Made by a program: the position numbers and the translations under genes. Below are positions 1 through 8,936 of a stretch of DNA of 64,000 nucleotides, piece by piece. Each line of letters starts with the position of its first letter. Within the stretch, counting starts at the first letter, position 1. This DNA is from Bradyrhizobium manausense (GTDB lineage Bacteria; Pseudomonadota; Alphaproteobacteria; Rhizobiales; Xanthobacteraceae): assembly GCF_018130615.1 (NCBI RefSeq), contig NZ_JAFCKB010000023.1, forward strand, positions 1 through 64,000, in the 5' to 3' direction. Under the pieces are notes generated by a model that ran no database searches, was not told where the DNA came from, and saw nothing but the letters and a program-made list of their open reading frames with translations.

Positions 1-71
1 CGCTTGCAGACGTCCAGGATCGAGTAGAATCAACGCCATGCGCTTCGTCCAATAAATTTAAACCGGACAGC

Positions 72-155
72 CGTGGGACAAGCCCGGGCATCCACGTAAT
101 AGGCGATCGTTGAGAAGCAAGACGTGGATGGCCGGGACAAGCCCGGCCATGACGA
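72..155. repeat. Intergenic palindromic repeat, left edge
   Basis: Two copies of GGACAAGCCCG lie at 76-86 and 135-145. Nine-base inverted arms CATCCACGT (89-97) and ACGTGGATG (122-130) enclose a short spacer. The right copy is itself a hairpin with a 9-bp stem and ACAAG loop (128-150). It lies just upstream of the first gene and has no coding potential. It looks like a small dispersed extragenic element. Bases 1-71 hold nothing I can name. Confidence 0.6.
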
Positions 156-188
156 GGATAGCGCCAGATTGACGACTGGAATCCGCAC

Positions 189-2303
189 ATGCCACATCCG
201 CTCGATAGCTTCTTCGCACCGGCAAGCATCGCGCTGATCGGCGCTTCCCGCGACCACGAGAAGATTCCGGGCCGCCTGCTCGCGATGCTGCGCAGGAACG
301 AGTATCCCGGAAGGATCTATCCGGTGAACCCGAACTGTGCCGATATCGATGGCCTCGCCTGCTACAAGTCGGTCGCGGAGATCGGCGCGCCGGTCGATCT
401 CGCCGTCATCATCATCCCGGCCCGCGCTGTGCTGTCTGCGCTCGAGCAATGCGCCGCCGCTGAGGTCAAGAACGCCGTGATCATCTCCTCCGGCTTTGCC
501 GAAGAAGGCGGCGACAGCGCGGCGATGCAGGATGCAATCGCGGCGCTGGCGAAGCGCACCGGCATGCGGATTTCGGGGCCGAACGCCGAGGGATTTTTCA
601 GCCAGGCGCAGCGGGTGGCGGCGACGTTTAGTCCCGCGGTCGATGTCAAGCCGGGCGTGGTGCCGCTGGTGGCAACGACAAAGCGGATCGGCATCGTCGC
701 GCAGAGTGGCGGCATCGGCTTTGCCTATTATCATCGTGCCAGAGCGTTGGGCGTCGCTGTCAGCTATGTCGTCAGCGCCGGCAATGAATCCGATCTCGGT
801 GCCGGCGAGTTCCTGGACTATATGATCCAGGACGCCTCGACGGATGTGGTCCTGCTGTTCATCGAAGGCATCCGCGACGTCGATCAGTTTCTTGCCGCCG
901 CGCGGCGCGCTGCCGAGTTGAAGAAGCCGGTCGTCGTGACCAAAGTCGGCCGCTCCGGCGCCGGCGAGCGTGCAGCCGCCTCGCACACGGCGAGCATGGC
1001 CGGCTGGTCGGCGGCCTATGACGCGGTGTTCGCGAAATATGGCTTCATCGTCTCCAACGATCTCGACGAGGCGCTGACAATCGCGGCGGTGCTGGTGAGC
1101 AATCCGCTGCCGAAAGGTGATCGTGTTGCGGTCGTGACCGTCTCGGGGGGCGCCGGCATCTTGGGGGCAGATACGGTGGCGCTGCAGGGCTTGCGGGTAC
1201 CGGAGCTTTCGGACGCCATCCAGACGGATATCAAAGAGCTGATGCCATCGTACGGCACCGCGCGCAATCCGATCGATGTCACGGCGCAAGGCGTCACATC
1301 GGGCGGTTTGCAAAAAAGCGTCGATCTGTTGACGGCCTCCGACGAGGTCGATGCGGTCCTGGTCCTGCTGTCGCTGTCGAGTGAGGTGCGCAGGCCCTTC
1401 AAGGAAGCCGAGCTGAAGCCGGTGCTGGCAGCGCAGAAGAAGCCGGTGCTGTTCTATTCCTACACGGTGCCGTCGGATTTCGCCCGGCACGACCTGGCGA
1501 AGTCCGGCGTTGTGGTGCTCTCGGGCCTCACGCATGCCGGGGTCGCGTTGCGGCAGATCGTCGACTACGCGAAGTTCAGTCTGCCGAAGCCCGCGGACGA
1601 CGCACGGCCGCCGGCGCGCGATCTCTCCGCGCACCTGATCTCGCCGGTCTTGTCTGAAGCCGACAGCAAGGCACTGCTCCGCGCCGCTGGAATTGTGCTG
1701 CCGGACGAAATGCTGGTGAAGGACAAGAGCGAGCTGGACGCCGCGGTTGGCCGCGTCGGCTTCCCGCTTGTGATGAAGATCCAGTCGCCCGATATCGCGC
1801 ACAAGAGCGAAGTCGGCGGCGTGCGGGTCAACATCAACACCAAGGGCGAGGTGTTCTTGGCGTTCGAGGCATTGTTGAACAATGCGCGCAAGCACCGGCC
1901 GGAGGCGACGATTCAGGGCGTGCTCGTCGGTCCCATGGCGGGGCGCGGCGTCGAGATCATCATCGGTACGATGACGGACAAGACGTTCGGCCCGATGGTG
2001 ATGGTGGGACTTGGCGGCGTCACCACGGAGCTGTTTCGCGATGTCGCCTATCGCCCGGCGCCGGTGAGTGCGGAGGAGGCCGGCGCGATGCTGGCGGGCC
2101 TGAAGGCTGCACCGCTGCTGAACGGGTTTCGCGGAGCAGCGAAGGCAGATGTCGTGGCGCTGGCGCAGTTGATCGCGGATGTCTCAGTGCTCGCTGCGCG
2201 GCATGCAAGTGAGATCGCGGAGATCGAGCTCAATCCGGTGCTGGTGCATCAGGAGGGACAGGGCGTGACGATCGTCGACGCGCTGGTGGTGGGAAGGAAG
2301 TAA
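189..2303 (+). CDS. Acyl-CoA synthetase, NDP-forming (fused acetate-CoA ligase type)
   Basis: This 704-residue protein should join a carboxylic acid to CoA with ADP formation, through a phosphohistidine intermediate. The N-terminal CoA-binding Rossmann domain begins with IALIGASRDHEKIPG and YPVNPN. The succinyl-CoA-ligase-like domain has IVAQSGGIGFA, and His266 in the SHTAS motif is the expected phosphorylated residue. The C-terminal ATP-grasp part carries MKIQSPDIAHKSEVGGV and ends near EIELNPVLV. The length fits fused alpha-beta members. The gene is convergent with a crotonase and two acyl-CoA dehydrogenases, which suggests fatty or aromatic acid activation, but the substrate cannot be read. 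The start is weakly supported because no strong ribosome site precedes it. Confidence 0.88.
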   Translation: MPHPLDSFFAPASIALIGASRDHEKIPGRLLAMLRRNEYPGRIYPVNPNCADIDGLACYKSVAEIGAPVDLAVIIIPARAVLSALEQCAAAEVKNAVIISSGFAEEGGDSAAMQDAIAALAKRTGMRISGPNAEGFFSQAQRVAATFSPAVDVKPGVVPLVATTKRIGIVAQSGGIGFAYYHRARALGVAVSYVVSAGNESDLGAGEFLDYMIQDASTDVVLLFIEGIRDVDQFLAAARRAAELKKPVVVTKVGRSGAGERAAASHTASMAGWSAAYDAVFAKYGFIVSNDLDEALTIAAVLVSNPLPKGDRVAVVTVSGGAGILGADTVALQGLRVPELSDAIQTDIKELMPSYGTARNPIDVTAQGVTSGGLQKSVDLLTASDEVDAVLVLLSLSSEVRRPFKEAELKPVLAAQKKPVLFYSYTVPSDFARHDLAKSGVVVLSGLTHAGVALRQIVDYAKFSLPKPADDARPPARDLSAHLISPVLSEADSKALLRAAGIVLPDEMLVKDKSELDAAVGRVGFPLVMKIQSPDIAHKSEVGGVRVNINTKGEVFLAFEALLNNARKHRPEATIQGVLVGPMAGRGVEIIIGTMTDKTFGPMVMVGLGGVTTELFRDVAYRPAPVSAEEAGAMLAGLKAAPLLNGFRGAAKADVVALAQLIADVSVLAARHASEIAEIELNPVLVHQEGQGVTIVDALVVGRK

Positions 2304-2320
2304 GCCGCCACAACCACTGC

Positions 2321-2455
2321 CGTCGTCCCGGACAAGCGCAGCGCAGATCCGGGACCCATAACTACAGGGAGTGATTTGGCGAAGGCTCGTGGCGACCGGC
2401 TGCGCGCTACAACTTCTCCCTGAGGGTATGGGTCCCGGCCTTCGCCGGGACGACG
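2321..2455. repeat. Dispersed GTCGTCCCGG repeat
   Basis: The block begins CGTCGTCCCGGACAAGCG and ends CTTCGCCGGGACGACG, so its ends are imperfect inverted repeats. The inner parts read CAGATCCGGGACCCAT and GGGTATGGGTCCCGG. Related blocks occur at 9188, 30625, 32355, 34932, 44959 and 47334. It lies between two convergent genes and could fold into a long hairpin that helps transcription end, though no T-run is visible. Confidence 0.8.
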
Positions 2456-2503
2456 CGGGAGTTTGTGGAAGCACTAGAGTGACACGGCGAGACGCAGCCG
2501 CGA

Positions 2504-3322
2504 TCACCGCCCCCTAAAATTCGCCGCGCGCCGCTCTTCCGTGGCTTTCACGCCTTCCTTGAAATCCTCCGTCGCACGCAGGCGGGTCTGTTCGGCGAGC
2601 TCGTGATTGGTCGCGGCCATGACGCGGTCGGCGAGGCCGGCGCGCATCGTGGCGCGGGTGGAGAGGAGGCCGAGCGGCGAGCATTCGGCGATTTCGCCAG
2701 CGAGCTTCATTGCGGCAGATTTCACCTGATCCTGCGGCACCAGCTCGTTGGCGAGGCCCCACTTATAGGCCTCTTCGCCTGTGACGCGGCGGCTGGTGTA
2801 GAACATCAGTTCGGCGTTGTTCTTGCCGATCAGCTCGGGCAGCGTCGTCGTCAGGCCGAAGCCGGGGTGAAAGCCGAGCTTGGTGAAGTTTGCGGAGAAG
2901 CGCGCTTCGGGGCAGGTGACGCGGAAATCCGCCGACACGGCAAGTCCGAGGCCGCCTCCGATGGCGGCACCCTGCACGGCGGCCACGATCGGCTTCTTGG
3001 CACGGAAGATGCGCACGGCCTGGATGTAGAGATGGTTGATCGGGCCGAGGCTGTCGGCCGGATCGCCCTTTGCCTTGTTCTGCGCCTCTTGCGCCTCCTG
3101 CGCCTGCCGCGCCGGGTCCTGGAAATTGGCGCCGGCGCAGAACGCCTTGCCCTGGGCCGAGAGAACGGAAGCACGGATCTCGATGTCGCGGTCGAACTCG
3201 TCGAGCGCATCCGCGATCTGGTTGATGAGCGAGATGTCGAAGAAGTTCAGCGGCGGGCGGCGGATCTCGATGGTGCCGACATGTCCGACCTTCTCGACGC
3301 CGATATCGCTATAAGTGCTCAT
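2504..3322 (-). CDS. Enoyl-CoA hydratase/isomerase family protein (crotonase fold)
   Basis: The 272-residue protein has the crotonase fold: AFCAGANF gives one oxyanion-hole strand and AAIGGGLGLAVSADF the other. In classical enoyl-CoA hydratase two glutamates act as acid and base, one in GGGCE and one in PE(I/V). Here these positions read GGGLG and ANF, so both are absent. Isomerase or another crotonase chemistry is therefore more likely than hydration. It is the last gene of a minus-strand run behind the two acyl-CoA dehydrogenases at 3507 and 4684, but a repeat of about 180 bp separates it from them. Confidence 0.85.
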   Translation of the reverse strand: MSTYSDIGVEKVGHVGTIEIRRPPLNFFDISLINQIADALDEFDRDIEIRASVLSAQGKAFCAGANFQDPARQAQEAQEAQNKAKGDPADSLGPINHLYIQAVRIFRAKKPIVAAVQGAAIGGGLGLAVSADFRVTCPEARFSANFTKLGFHPGFGLTTTLPELIGKNNAELMFYTSRRVTGEEAYKWGLANELVPQDQVKSAAMKLAGEIAECSPLGLLSTRATMRAGLADRVMAATNHELAEQTRLRATEDFKEGVKATEERRAANFRGR

Positions 3323-3352
3323 TCTTGTCTCCAGTATCTCAGTAGCGAAGAA

Positions 3353-3471
3353 CCACCTCTCCCATGGGTAGAGGTCGATTTGCGCCGGCGAATCCTGGCG
3401 AGGGGATCAGCTCTATCGTGAGATCCTAACCCCTCACCCGGCGCTACGCGCCGACCTCTCCCCATGGGAGA
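3353..3471. repeat. Dispersed CTCTCCCC/GGGAGAGG-type intergenic repeat
   Basis: The stretch carries ACCTCTCCCATGGGTAGAGG at one end and CCTCTCCCCATGGGAGAA at the other, with CCCTCACCCGGCGC between them. Similar fragments are at 42930-42965 and around 55840-55865. It separates the crotonase from the upstream dehydrogenase genes and has no reading frame worth calling. Confidence 0.6.
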
Positions 3472-3506
3472 AGAAACGGAGCGCGACGCCAGGATTGCGA
3501 TCCCAT

Positions 3507-4667
3507 CTAGCGGAGTCCAAGCCCGCGCGCGATGATGCCGCGCAGCACTTCGGTGGTGCCGCCCTGGATGGTGAGTTTCGGCGCGGTCTTGATGGCGAAG
3601 TCGAGCTGTCGCTCCAGCGTCTCGCGGTTGGTCGCGGTCTCCTCGACGAAGGCGGCGAGATCGCGCACCCGGTGCGGAAGCTGCTGCTCCCACACCGTGC
3701 CGATGTCCTTGACGATGGACGCTTCCACCACCGGCTCCTTGCCGGCCTGCAGCATGCCCGCAACCGAAACCGACATGCGCCGCATGGTGTGGAGCTGTGC
3801 AACAAGGCGGCCGATGCCTTCGGCGCTGCGCGTGTCCGGGTTGGGACCAACCGCGCGGACCAGCTCGGTCAGCACGTAATAGGTTTCGAGGAAGCGCTCG
3901 GGACCCGAGCGTTCATAGGCGAGCTCGCTCGTCGCCTGCTTCCAGGCGCCGTCGACCTCGCCGAGCACGTGATCGTCCGGAATGAAATGGTCGGTGAACA
4001 CGACCTCGTTGAACTCGTATTGGCCGGTGATCTGCCCGATCGGATTCACCTTGATGCCGGGCTGCTTCATCTTGACCAGAAACTGCGTCAGCCCGTGGCG
4101 GCGGTTTTCCTTGGTCGGTGGCGAGGTCCGGAAGATTGCGATCATGTAGTCGGCGATATGCGCCGACGAGGTCCAGATTTTCGTTCCGTTGATGAGATAG
4201 CCGCCATCGGTCTTGGTCGCGCGTGTCTTCGCCGCGAACAGGTCCGAACCCGAGTTCGGCTCGCTCATGCCGATGGCAAAGCAGATCTCGCCGCGACAGA
4301 TGCGCGGCAGGATGTCCATCTTGATGTGCTCGGGCGCGTATTTCAGCAGCACCGGCCCGCTCTGGCGATCGGCGACGAAGAAGCGCCGGGTCGGCGCATT
4401 CGCGACGCGCATCTCCTCGGTCACCACGTAGCGCTCGAGGAAGGAACGCTCCTGACCGCCATATTTCTTTGGCCAGGTCATGCCCAACCAACCCCTGGCG
4501 CCGACCTTGCGGGAAAATTCCGGCACGTCGGTGTCTTCGCGGTTGGGTTTGTGCGGATCGAAGGTGCCGCCCGCGATTTCCTCGGCGAGGAAGGCGCGCA
4601 CTTCCTTGCGCAATTGCTCGCATTTCTCGGGCAGGCGGATCGGATCGAAACGGAGGGCTGCGGTCAT
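3507..4667 (-). CDS. Acyl-CoA dehydrogenase, large partner of a pair
   Basis: A flavoprotein of 386 residues that should introduce a double bond into an acyl-CoA. Family marks are IGMSEPNSGSDL in the flavin domain, GTKIWTSSAH, and the C-terminal GGTTEVLRGIIARGLGL. The frame stays open far upstream, but the true start is MTAALRFDPIRLPEK at 4667, since the upstream extension is the arginine-rich shadow of the next gene. Only 16 bp separate it from the smaller dehydrogenase upstream, so the two are cotranscribed. Such large-small pairs are known to form heteromeric dehydrogenases in steroid and bulky-acid degradation; that assembly is inferred here. Confidence 0.88.
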   Translation of the reverse strand: MTAALRFDPIRLPEKCEQLRKEVRAFLAEEIAGGTFDPHKPNREDTDVPEFSRKVGARGWLGMTWPKKYGGQERSFLERYVVTEEMRVANAPTRRFFVADRQSGPVLLKYAPEHIKMDILPRICRGEICFAIGMSEPNSGSDLFAAKTRATKTDGGYLINGTKIWTSSAHIADYMIAIFRTSPPTKENRRHGLTQFLVKMKQPGIKVNPIGQITGQYEFNEVVFTDHFIPDDHVLGEVDGAWKQATSELAYERSGPERFLETYYVLTELVRAVGPNPDTRSAEGIGRLVAQLHTMRRMSVSVAGMLQAGKEPVVEASIVKDIGTVWEQQLPHRVRDLAAFVEETATNRETLERQLDFAIKTAPKLTIQGGTTEVLRGIIARGLGLR

Positions 4668-4683
4668 GTGTTTCGTTCCCTGA

Positions 4684-5748
4684 TCAGCGCGACGCCACGA
4701 GCGGCCACAATTCATCGGCGCCCCTGACGGCGACGAGCTTGCCGAGCTCGACGGCCCAGTAGCTCTCCGAGCCAAAATCGTCGCGCCAGGCGAGCGCCCG
4801 CAGCGAATAGCGATGCAGGATGTGCTCAATGGTGAAGCCGATGGCGCCGTGAACCTGGTGCGCGATGCCGCCGCCTTTCTCTGCAGCTTCCGCGCAGCGA
4901 ATCTTTGCGGACGCGGCTTCGAGATAGACCTCGTCGCCGAAGGATTTTGCATTCGCGATGGCGTCGGCCGCCGATGTCGCGGCCGCAAGCGCGGCGGCGG
5001 ATTCGCCGGCAAGGCGGGCGAGATTGTGCTGCACGGCCTGGAATTTCGAGATCTTCTTCTCGAAGGCCACGCGCTCGTTGGAATAGCGCACGGAAATGTC
5101 GAGCATGGATTCCAGCGCGCCCGCAATCTGAAGGCTGCGCGCAACGCCGCCCATCAGCATCAGCGTGGTCTGGTCAACGCCCTTCGGCGCGGGCTTGACG
5201 GTGACGGGCTGGACCTTGTCCAGCGTCACGGTGTCGCTGTGGTCGTAGCCGACATTGAGGCCGGGTTCGGTTCGCACCTTGCTCGCATCGACCAGCGCGA
5301 TCGAGACGCCGTCCTTGCCATGCGCCAGCACCGCAAAGTGCTTCGCTGCCTTGGCAAAGGGCACGCCGCGGGCGCGGCCAGAGAGCGCGCCGTCGCCGTC
5401 AATCGTGATGCGATCCTTGGGAGAGGCCGGTACCACCGTCATCTCGCCTTCGGGCGAGGCGATCCTGGCCTGAGCGAGCAGCCAGCCTGCGAGCATGGTC
5501 TCGGCGAGGGGAACCGCGACAGCGAAGCGGCCGGCGGCGTTCAGCAAGGCAAAACCGTCGGCCAGGCTCGCGCCGGAGCCGCCGAGATCGTCAGGCACCC
5601 AGGACAGCGGCAGACCGGCTTCGCTCAGCGCCTGCCACAGCGGCGCCTGCCACGAATTCTTCTTGTCGTTGTTGATGGTTTGCGGATCGGCGAGGTCGGC
5701 GAAAATCTTCTCCGCGGTCTCGACGACGATGTTGTCACTCTCCACCAC
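4684..5748 (-). CDS. Acyl-CoA dehydrogenase, small or divergent partner
   Basis: About 354 residues. The N-terminal helical domain is short, and the C-terminal domain has QVHGAIGFTIEHILHRY, typical of one half of a heteromeric dehydrogenase pair. The middle domain lacks the clear SEPxxGSD flavin motif of the large partner. I prefer a GTG start at 5748 (VVESDNIVVETAEKIF); the longer frame to 5865 adds a basic, low-complexity leader unlike the family. The large partner follows after 16 bp. A joint catalytic site is an inference from the known paired enzymes. Confidence 0.82.
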   Translation of the reverse strand: MVESDNIVVETAEKIFADLADPQTINNDKKNSWQAPLWQALSEAGLPLSWVPDDLGGSGASLADGFALLNAAGRFAVAVPLAETMLAGWLLAQARIASPEGEMTVVPASPKDRITIDGDGALSGRARGVPFAKAAKHFAVLAHGKDGVSIALVDASKVRTEPGLNVGYDHSDTVTLDKVQPVTVKPAPKGVDQTTLMLMGGVARSLQIAGALESMLDISVRYSNERVAFEKKISKFQAVQHNLARLAGESAAALAAATSAADAIANAKSFGDEVYLEAASAKIRCAEAAEKGGGIAHQVHGAIGFTIEHILHRYSLRALAWRDDFGSESYWAVELGKLVAVRGADELWPLVASR

Positions 5749-5995
5749 AGCGTTCCCCGTGTTTTTCCATTGGCGCGTCCGGTCCCATGGGCGGCGCGCG
5801 GTCTCTTTCTTGCGCCCGATGATCTGAAAAAGCCATGGCCCTGACAAGCGTTGATCGCAGGTCAACCTGCGGCGCGGGCATGGGCGGCAAGCTAAATCCG
5901 CTTAGCGGAGTTTGCTCGATTTGCAGGGCGCAGCAAACTCGCTAAACAGGGCCGGCTCCAAGAGCCTGCATTCAATCAAGGGGAAGGAAATCCGG

Positions 5996-6781
5996 ATGGC
6001 CAAGGACACTTTGTGCGCAATCGTGACGGGGTCCGCATCCGGCCTCGGTGCTGCGACCGCGGAGATTCTCGCTCGGAATGGGGCGCGGCTCGTCATCAAC
6101 TATTCGTCGAGTCAGAAGGAAGCAGAGGCCACGGCACAGCTCTGCCGCGAGGCCGGCGCGGGGGAAGTGCTGGTCGTGCAGGGCGACGTCTCGAAGGACG
6201 AGGATTGCCGTAGAATCGTGGCGGTCGCGAGCAACTGGAGCAAGCTCGACATCCTCGTCAACAATGCCGGCACCACCAAGCATGTCGCCCATGCCGATCT
6301 CGACGGATTATCGGCGGAAGATTTTCAGCGTGTCTACGGTGTCAACACTATTGGACCGTTCCAGATGGTGCGTGCGGCGCGCGGCCTGCTCGAAGCCGGT
6401 GCGAAGGCTTCGGGGCGTCCATCGGCCGTGGTCAACGTCTCATCCGTCGCTGGCATCAGCGGCGTCGGCTCGTCGATCGCCTATGCCGCGAGCAAGGGTG
6501 CGCTCAACACCATGACGCTGTCGCTGTCGCGCGCGCTGGCGCCGCTGATCCGCGTCAACACGGTGTGCCCCGGCTATATCGACACGCCCTGGTTCACCAA
6601 GGGCCGCGGCGAAGCACAGGCAAAGCAGGTCCGCGACAGCGTGGTGGCGAGGGTGCCGCTGAAGGTCGCCTCCTCCGCCGAGGATATCGCGCAACTCGTC
6701 TGCTTCCTCGCGATGCCGGCTTCCAGCAACATGACCGGCGAGGTCGTGCGCATGGATGCGGGGATGCATTTGCTTACGTGA
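5996..6781 (+). CDS. Short-chain dehydrogenase/reductase (FabG-like)
   Basis: A classical SDR oxidoreductase of 261 residues. Residues 11-18 are the TGSASGLG nucleotide-binding loop, NNAG is at 89-92, and the catalytic set is Ser150, Tyr163 and Lys167 (YAASK). The length fits the classical family. I chose ATG 5996 because GGGAAGGAAA precedes it at good spacing; the frame to 5912 adds no conserved sequence. It starts divergently from the acyl-CoA dehydrogenase gene. The acyl-CoA context suggests a 3-hydroxyacyl or related alcohol substrate, which cannot be fixed by reading. Confidence 0.9.
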   Translation: MAKDTLCAIVTGSASGLGAATAEILARNGARLVINYSSSQKEAEATAQLCREAGAGEVLVVQGDVSKDEDCRRIVAVASNWSKLDILVNNAGTTKHVAHADLDGLSAEDFQRVYGVNTIGPFQMVRAARGLLEAGAKASGRPSAVVNVSSVAGISGVGSSIAYAASKGALNTMTLSLSRALAPLIRVNTVCPGYIDTPWFTKGRGEAQAKQVRDSVVARVPLKVASSAEDIAQLVCFLAMPASSNMTGEVVRMDAGMHLLT

Positions 6782-6792
6782 TACTGCACGAC

Positions 6793-6830
6793 GTCATTCC
6801 GGGTTCGCGCTTTGCGCGCCCCGGAATGAC
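6793..6830. terminator. Palindromic repeat between convergent genes, possible two-way terminator
   Basis: Perfect 11-bp arms GTCATTCCGGG and CCCGGAATGAC surround an inner GCGC-TTT-GCGC hairpin. It sits 11 bp after one stop codon and 5 bp before the opposing one. A related copy is at 33712-33749. There is no T-run, so the terminator role is inferred; the same sequence is also a dispersed repeat. Confidence 0.55.
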
Positions 6831-6835
6831 GGTGG

Positions 6836-7108
6836 CTACCCCTTGATCACGCCGCTCGCGACCAGCCGGTGCCAGATGAACAGCACCACCACGGCACCGA
6901 TCGTGGCCATGATGAATCCCGCGCCCTGGTCCGGACCATAATGGCCGATGGCCTGGCCGATGAAGGTCGCGAGAAATGCGCCGACGATGCCGAGGATGGT
7001 CGTCAGGATGAAACCTGACGGATTGTTCGGCCCTGGCGCAAGCCAGCGCGCGATGAGGCCGGCGACGAAGCCGACCACGATGATCCACAACAGGCCACCC
7101 ATGCTCAT
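6836..7108 (-). CDS. GlsB/YeaQ/YmgE family small membrane protein
   Basis: A 90-residue protein of three hydrophobic segments: WIIVVGFVAGLIARWL, a central ILTTILGIVGAFLATFIG segment, and IMATIGAVVVLFIWHRL. The GFVAGLIARW start and glycine pattern match the transglycosylase-associated or stress-response small membrane family. Its function is not established beyond association with envelope stress. A GGGGAGC ribosome site lies just upstream of the ATG. It is probably transcribed alone, with the YidB-like gene just behind it on the same strand. Confidence 0.85.
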   Translation of the reverse strand: MSMGGLLWIIVVGFVAGLIARWLAPGPNNPSGFILTTILGIVGAFLATFIGQAIGHYGPDQGAGFIMATIGAVVVLFIWHRLVASGVIKG

Positions 7109-7150
7109 GTCAGTGCTCCCCTTGCCTGGTCCACGTCAACTCGATTGCGA

Positions 7151-7723
7151 CTAAATTCGTCCCGAGATTTCGTTCTCGGTCGGCAGCCGTCCGTCCGGCG
7201 TCAAATGATCGACCACCTGCGGCAGGTACTGGCTGAGGCCGGAAAGCAGTTCGTCGCGCGACAGGCCGCTCTGGGCGGACAGGCTCTCGATCTGGTCCGC
7301 GCCGAGCGCATTGGCGAGATCGCCAGGAGCGATCGGCTTGTTCTGACCCTTGCCGACCCAGGTGTTCGCGGTCTCGCCGTGGCCGCCCTGCTGGAGCTGA
7401 TTGAGGAGATCGCCGAGGCCGCCGCTCAGAACGCTGCCCGCTGCGCCGCCCGCGAGCAGGCCGCCAAGTCCGCCCTTGAGGACATCGCCGAGGCCGCCAC
7501 CACCGCCCGGCCCCGCATTCACCGGCGGAGGCACAGATGCCGGCGCGGACTGCGGCGTGGCGCCCGGTTGGCCAGCCGTCAGATGCTTGAATGCCTTCCA
7601 GGCGAGCAAGCCAAGGATCGCCATGGTCATCGGCGACATGCCGCCGGAGGATTGCTGTGAGCTCGGCGTGCTCGGGCCGCGGGGCCCGTTCTGCATGCCG
7701 TTGAGGACGTCGAGTAGACCCAT
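7151..7723 (-). CDS. YidB family (DUF937) glycine-rich protein
   Basis: A 190-residue protein. The start MGLLDVLNGMQNGPRG and the C-terminal half (residues roughly 115-185), with NTWVGKGQNKPIAPGDLANALG and LLSGLSQYLPQVVDHLTP, match the YidB/DUF937 family. The middle is rich in glycine, proline and serine, and a short hydrophobic piece, MTMAILGLLAWKAF, lies near residue 40. I place the start at 7723, where GGAGAGCACC precedes ATG; the frame runs on to 7801 without conserved sequence. The function of the family is not known. Confidence 0.85.
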   Translation of the reverse strand: MGLLDVLNGMQNGPRGPSTPSSQQSSGGMSPMTMAILGLLAWKAFKHLTAGQPGATPQSAPASVPPPVNAGPGGGGGLGDVLKGGLGGLLAGGAAGSVLSGGLGDLLNQLQQGGHGETANTWVGKGQNKPIAPGDLANALGADQIESLSAQSGLSRDELLSGLSQYLPQVVDHLTPDGRLPTENEISGRI

Positions 7724-7902
7724 GGTGCTCTCCTTTGGCGTTCTCGTCGGCGAGCTCTCGCCGGTGACAAGCCCCCGGGCAAAAACATATGGGGCTCTCA
7801 TGACGGTTACAAGGCAGATGCGCCCTGGCCGCGATGGGCCGCCGGCCTCGCCTCTGTCCTTTGCCTCTGCTATCGAAAGCGGGTTTTGAGGGAGCAGTTC
7901 AG

Positions 7903-8910
7903 GTGGTGACGGATCGACCGATCGTGGTGGCCGGCGCGGGCGCCATCGGCTGTTTTGTTGGGGGCCAGCTGGCGGCCGCCGATCGTCGCGTCGCCCTTCT
8001 GGCGCGGTCGCGGGTGAAGACCGAGATCGAGCGGTTCGGCCTGCGGCTCACGGATTTTGACGGCTCCGAGAAGAAGCTGGATGCGGGCCGGCTCGCGCTG
8101 TCGGAGGATCCCGCCATCTTCCACAGCGCCGGTATCATCCTGGTCACGGTGAAGAGCGCCGACACGGCCGACGTCGCGGATCAGATTGCGCAACACGCGC
8201 CTCAGGATGCGGTCATCGTGTCGCTGCAGAACGGTGTCGGCAATGTCGCTGCGCTGAATGAACGGCTCGGCGGCCGGCGCGTGCTCGCCGGCATGGTGCC
8301 GTTCAACGTCATCGCGATGGGCGAGGGGCGTTTTCACCGCTCCACGTCCGGCGATATTCATGTCGGTGCTGACGACGCGAATACGGCGGCAGCGCTTTCG
8401 GTGCCGGGCCTCGCCATGCGCGCGAGCCGCGACATCACCGGCGTGCAATGGGGCAAGCTGATCATCAATCTCAACAACGCCCTCAGTGCGCTGTCCGACA
8501 TGCCGCTCGCCGCGCAGCTGGCGAACCGCAACTGGCGACGGCTGTTCGCCGATCAGATGGCCGAAGGCCTGGCCGCGCTGAACGCTGCCGGCATCACGCC
8601 GGTCTCTGCAACGCCGATCCCGATGAGCTGGACGCCGACCTTGCTGAGATTGCCCGATATGATCTTCAACGCGATTCTCGGACGCACGATGAAGATCGAT
8701 CCGGAGGCGCGTTCCTCGATGTGGCAAGATCTGAAGCAGGGCCGCAAGACCGAGATCGACTATCTCCAGGGCGCTGTCATCGCTCTGGCCGAACAAAACG
8801 GAGTGGCGGTGCCGCTGATGCGCCGCATTGTTGCGCTGATCAAGGAGGCGGAGATCGCCGGCAAGGGGCCACCAGGGCTTTCGCCGCAGCAGATCCGTGG
8901 TGCGGCTTGA
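7903..8910 (+). CDS. 2-dehydropantoate 2-reductase family protein (ApbA/PanE-like)
   Basis: An NADP-dependent 2-oxoacid reductase fold of about 335 residues. The N-terminal VVAGAGAIGCFVGGQL is the GxGxxG dinucleotide site, QNGVGN follows, and the C-terminal helical domain has WGKLIINLNNALSAL, holding the expected catalytic lysine. I favour GTG at 7903 or 7906 behind GAGGGAGCAG. A second member of the family lies at 24824, so at least one may act on something other than ketopantoate. No other pantothenate gene is nearby. Confidence 0.85.
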   Translation: MVTDRPIVVAGAGAIGCFVGGQLAAADRRVALLARSRVKTEIERFGLRLTDFDGSEKKLDAGRLALSEDPAIFHSAGIILVTVKSADTADVADQIAQHAPQDAVIVSLQNGVGNVAALNERLGGRRVLAGMVPFNVIAMGEGRFHRSTSGDIHVGADDANTAAALSVPGLAMRASRDITGVQWGKLIINLNNALSALSDMPLAAQLANRNWRRLFADQMAEGLAALNAAGITPVSATPIPMSWTPTLLRLPDMIFNAILGRTMKIDPEARSSMWQDLKQGRKTEIDYLQGAVIALAEQNGVAVPLMRRIVALIKEAEIAGKGPPGLSPQQIRGAA

Positions 8911-8936
8911 GTGTCGACGGTCGATGGAGGAGCGCG

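Noticed and set aside
30-1895. 621-residue open frame on the minus strand
   Set aside because: It is antisense to the acyl-CoA synthetase, arginine- and histidine-rich, with no family motif; such frames are common in high-GC genes.
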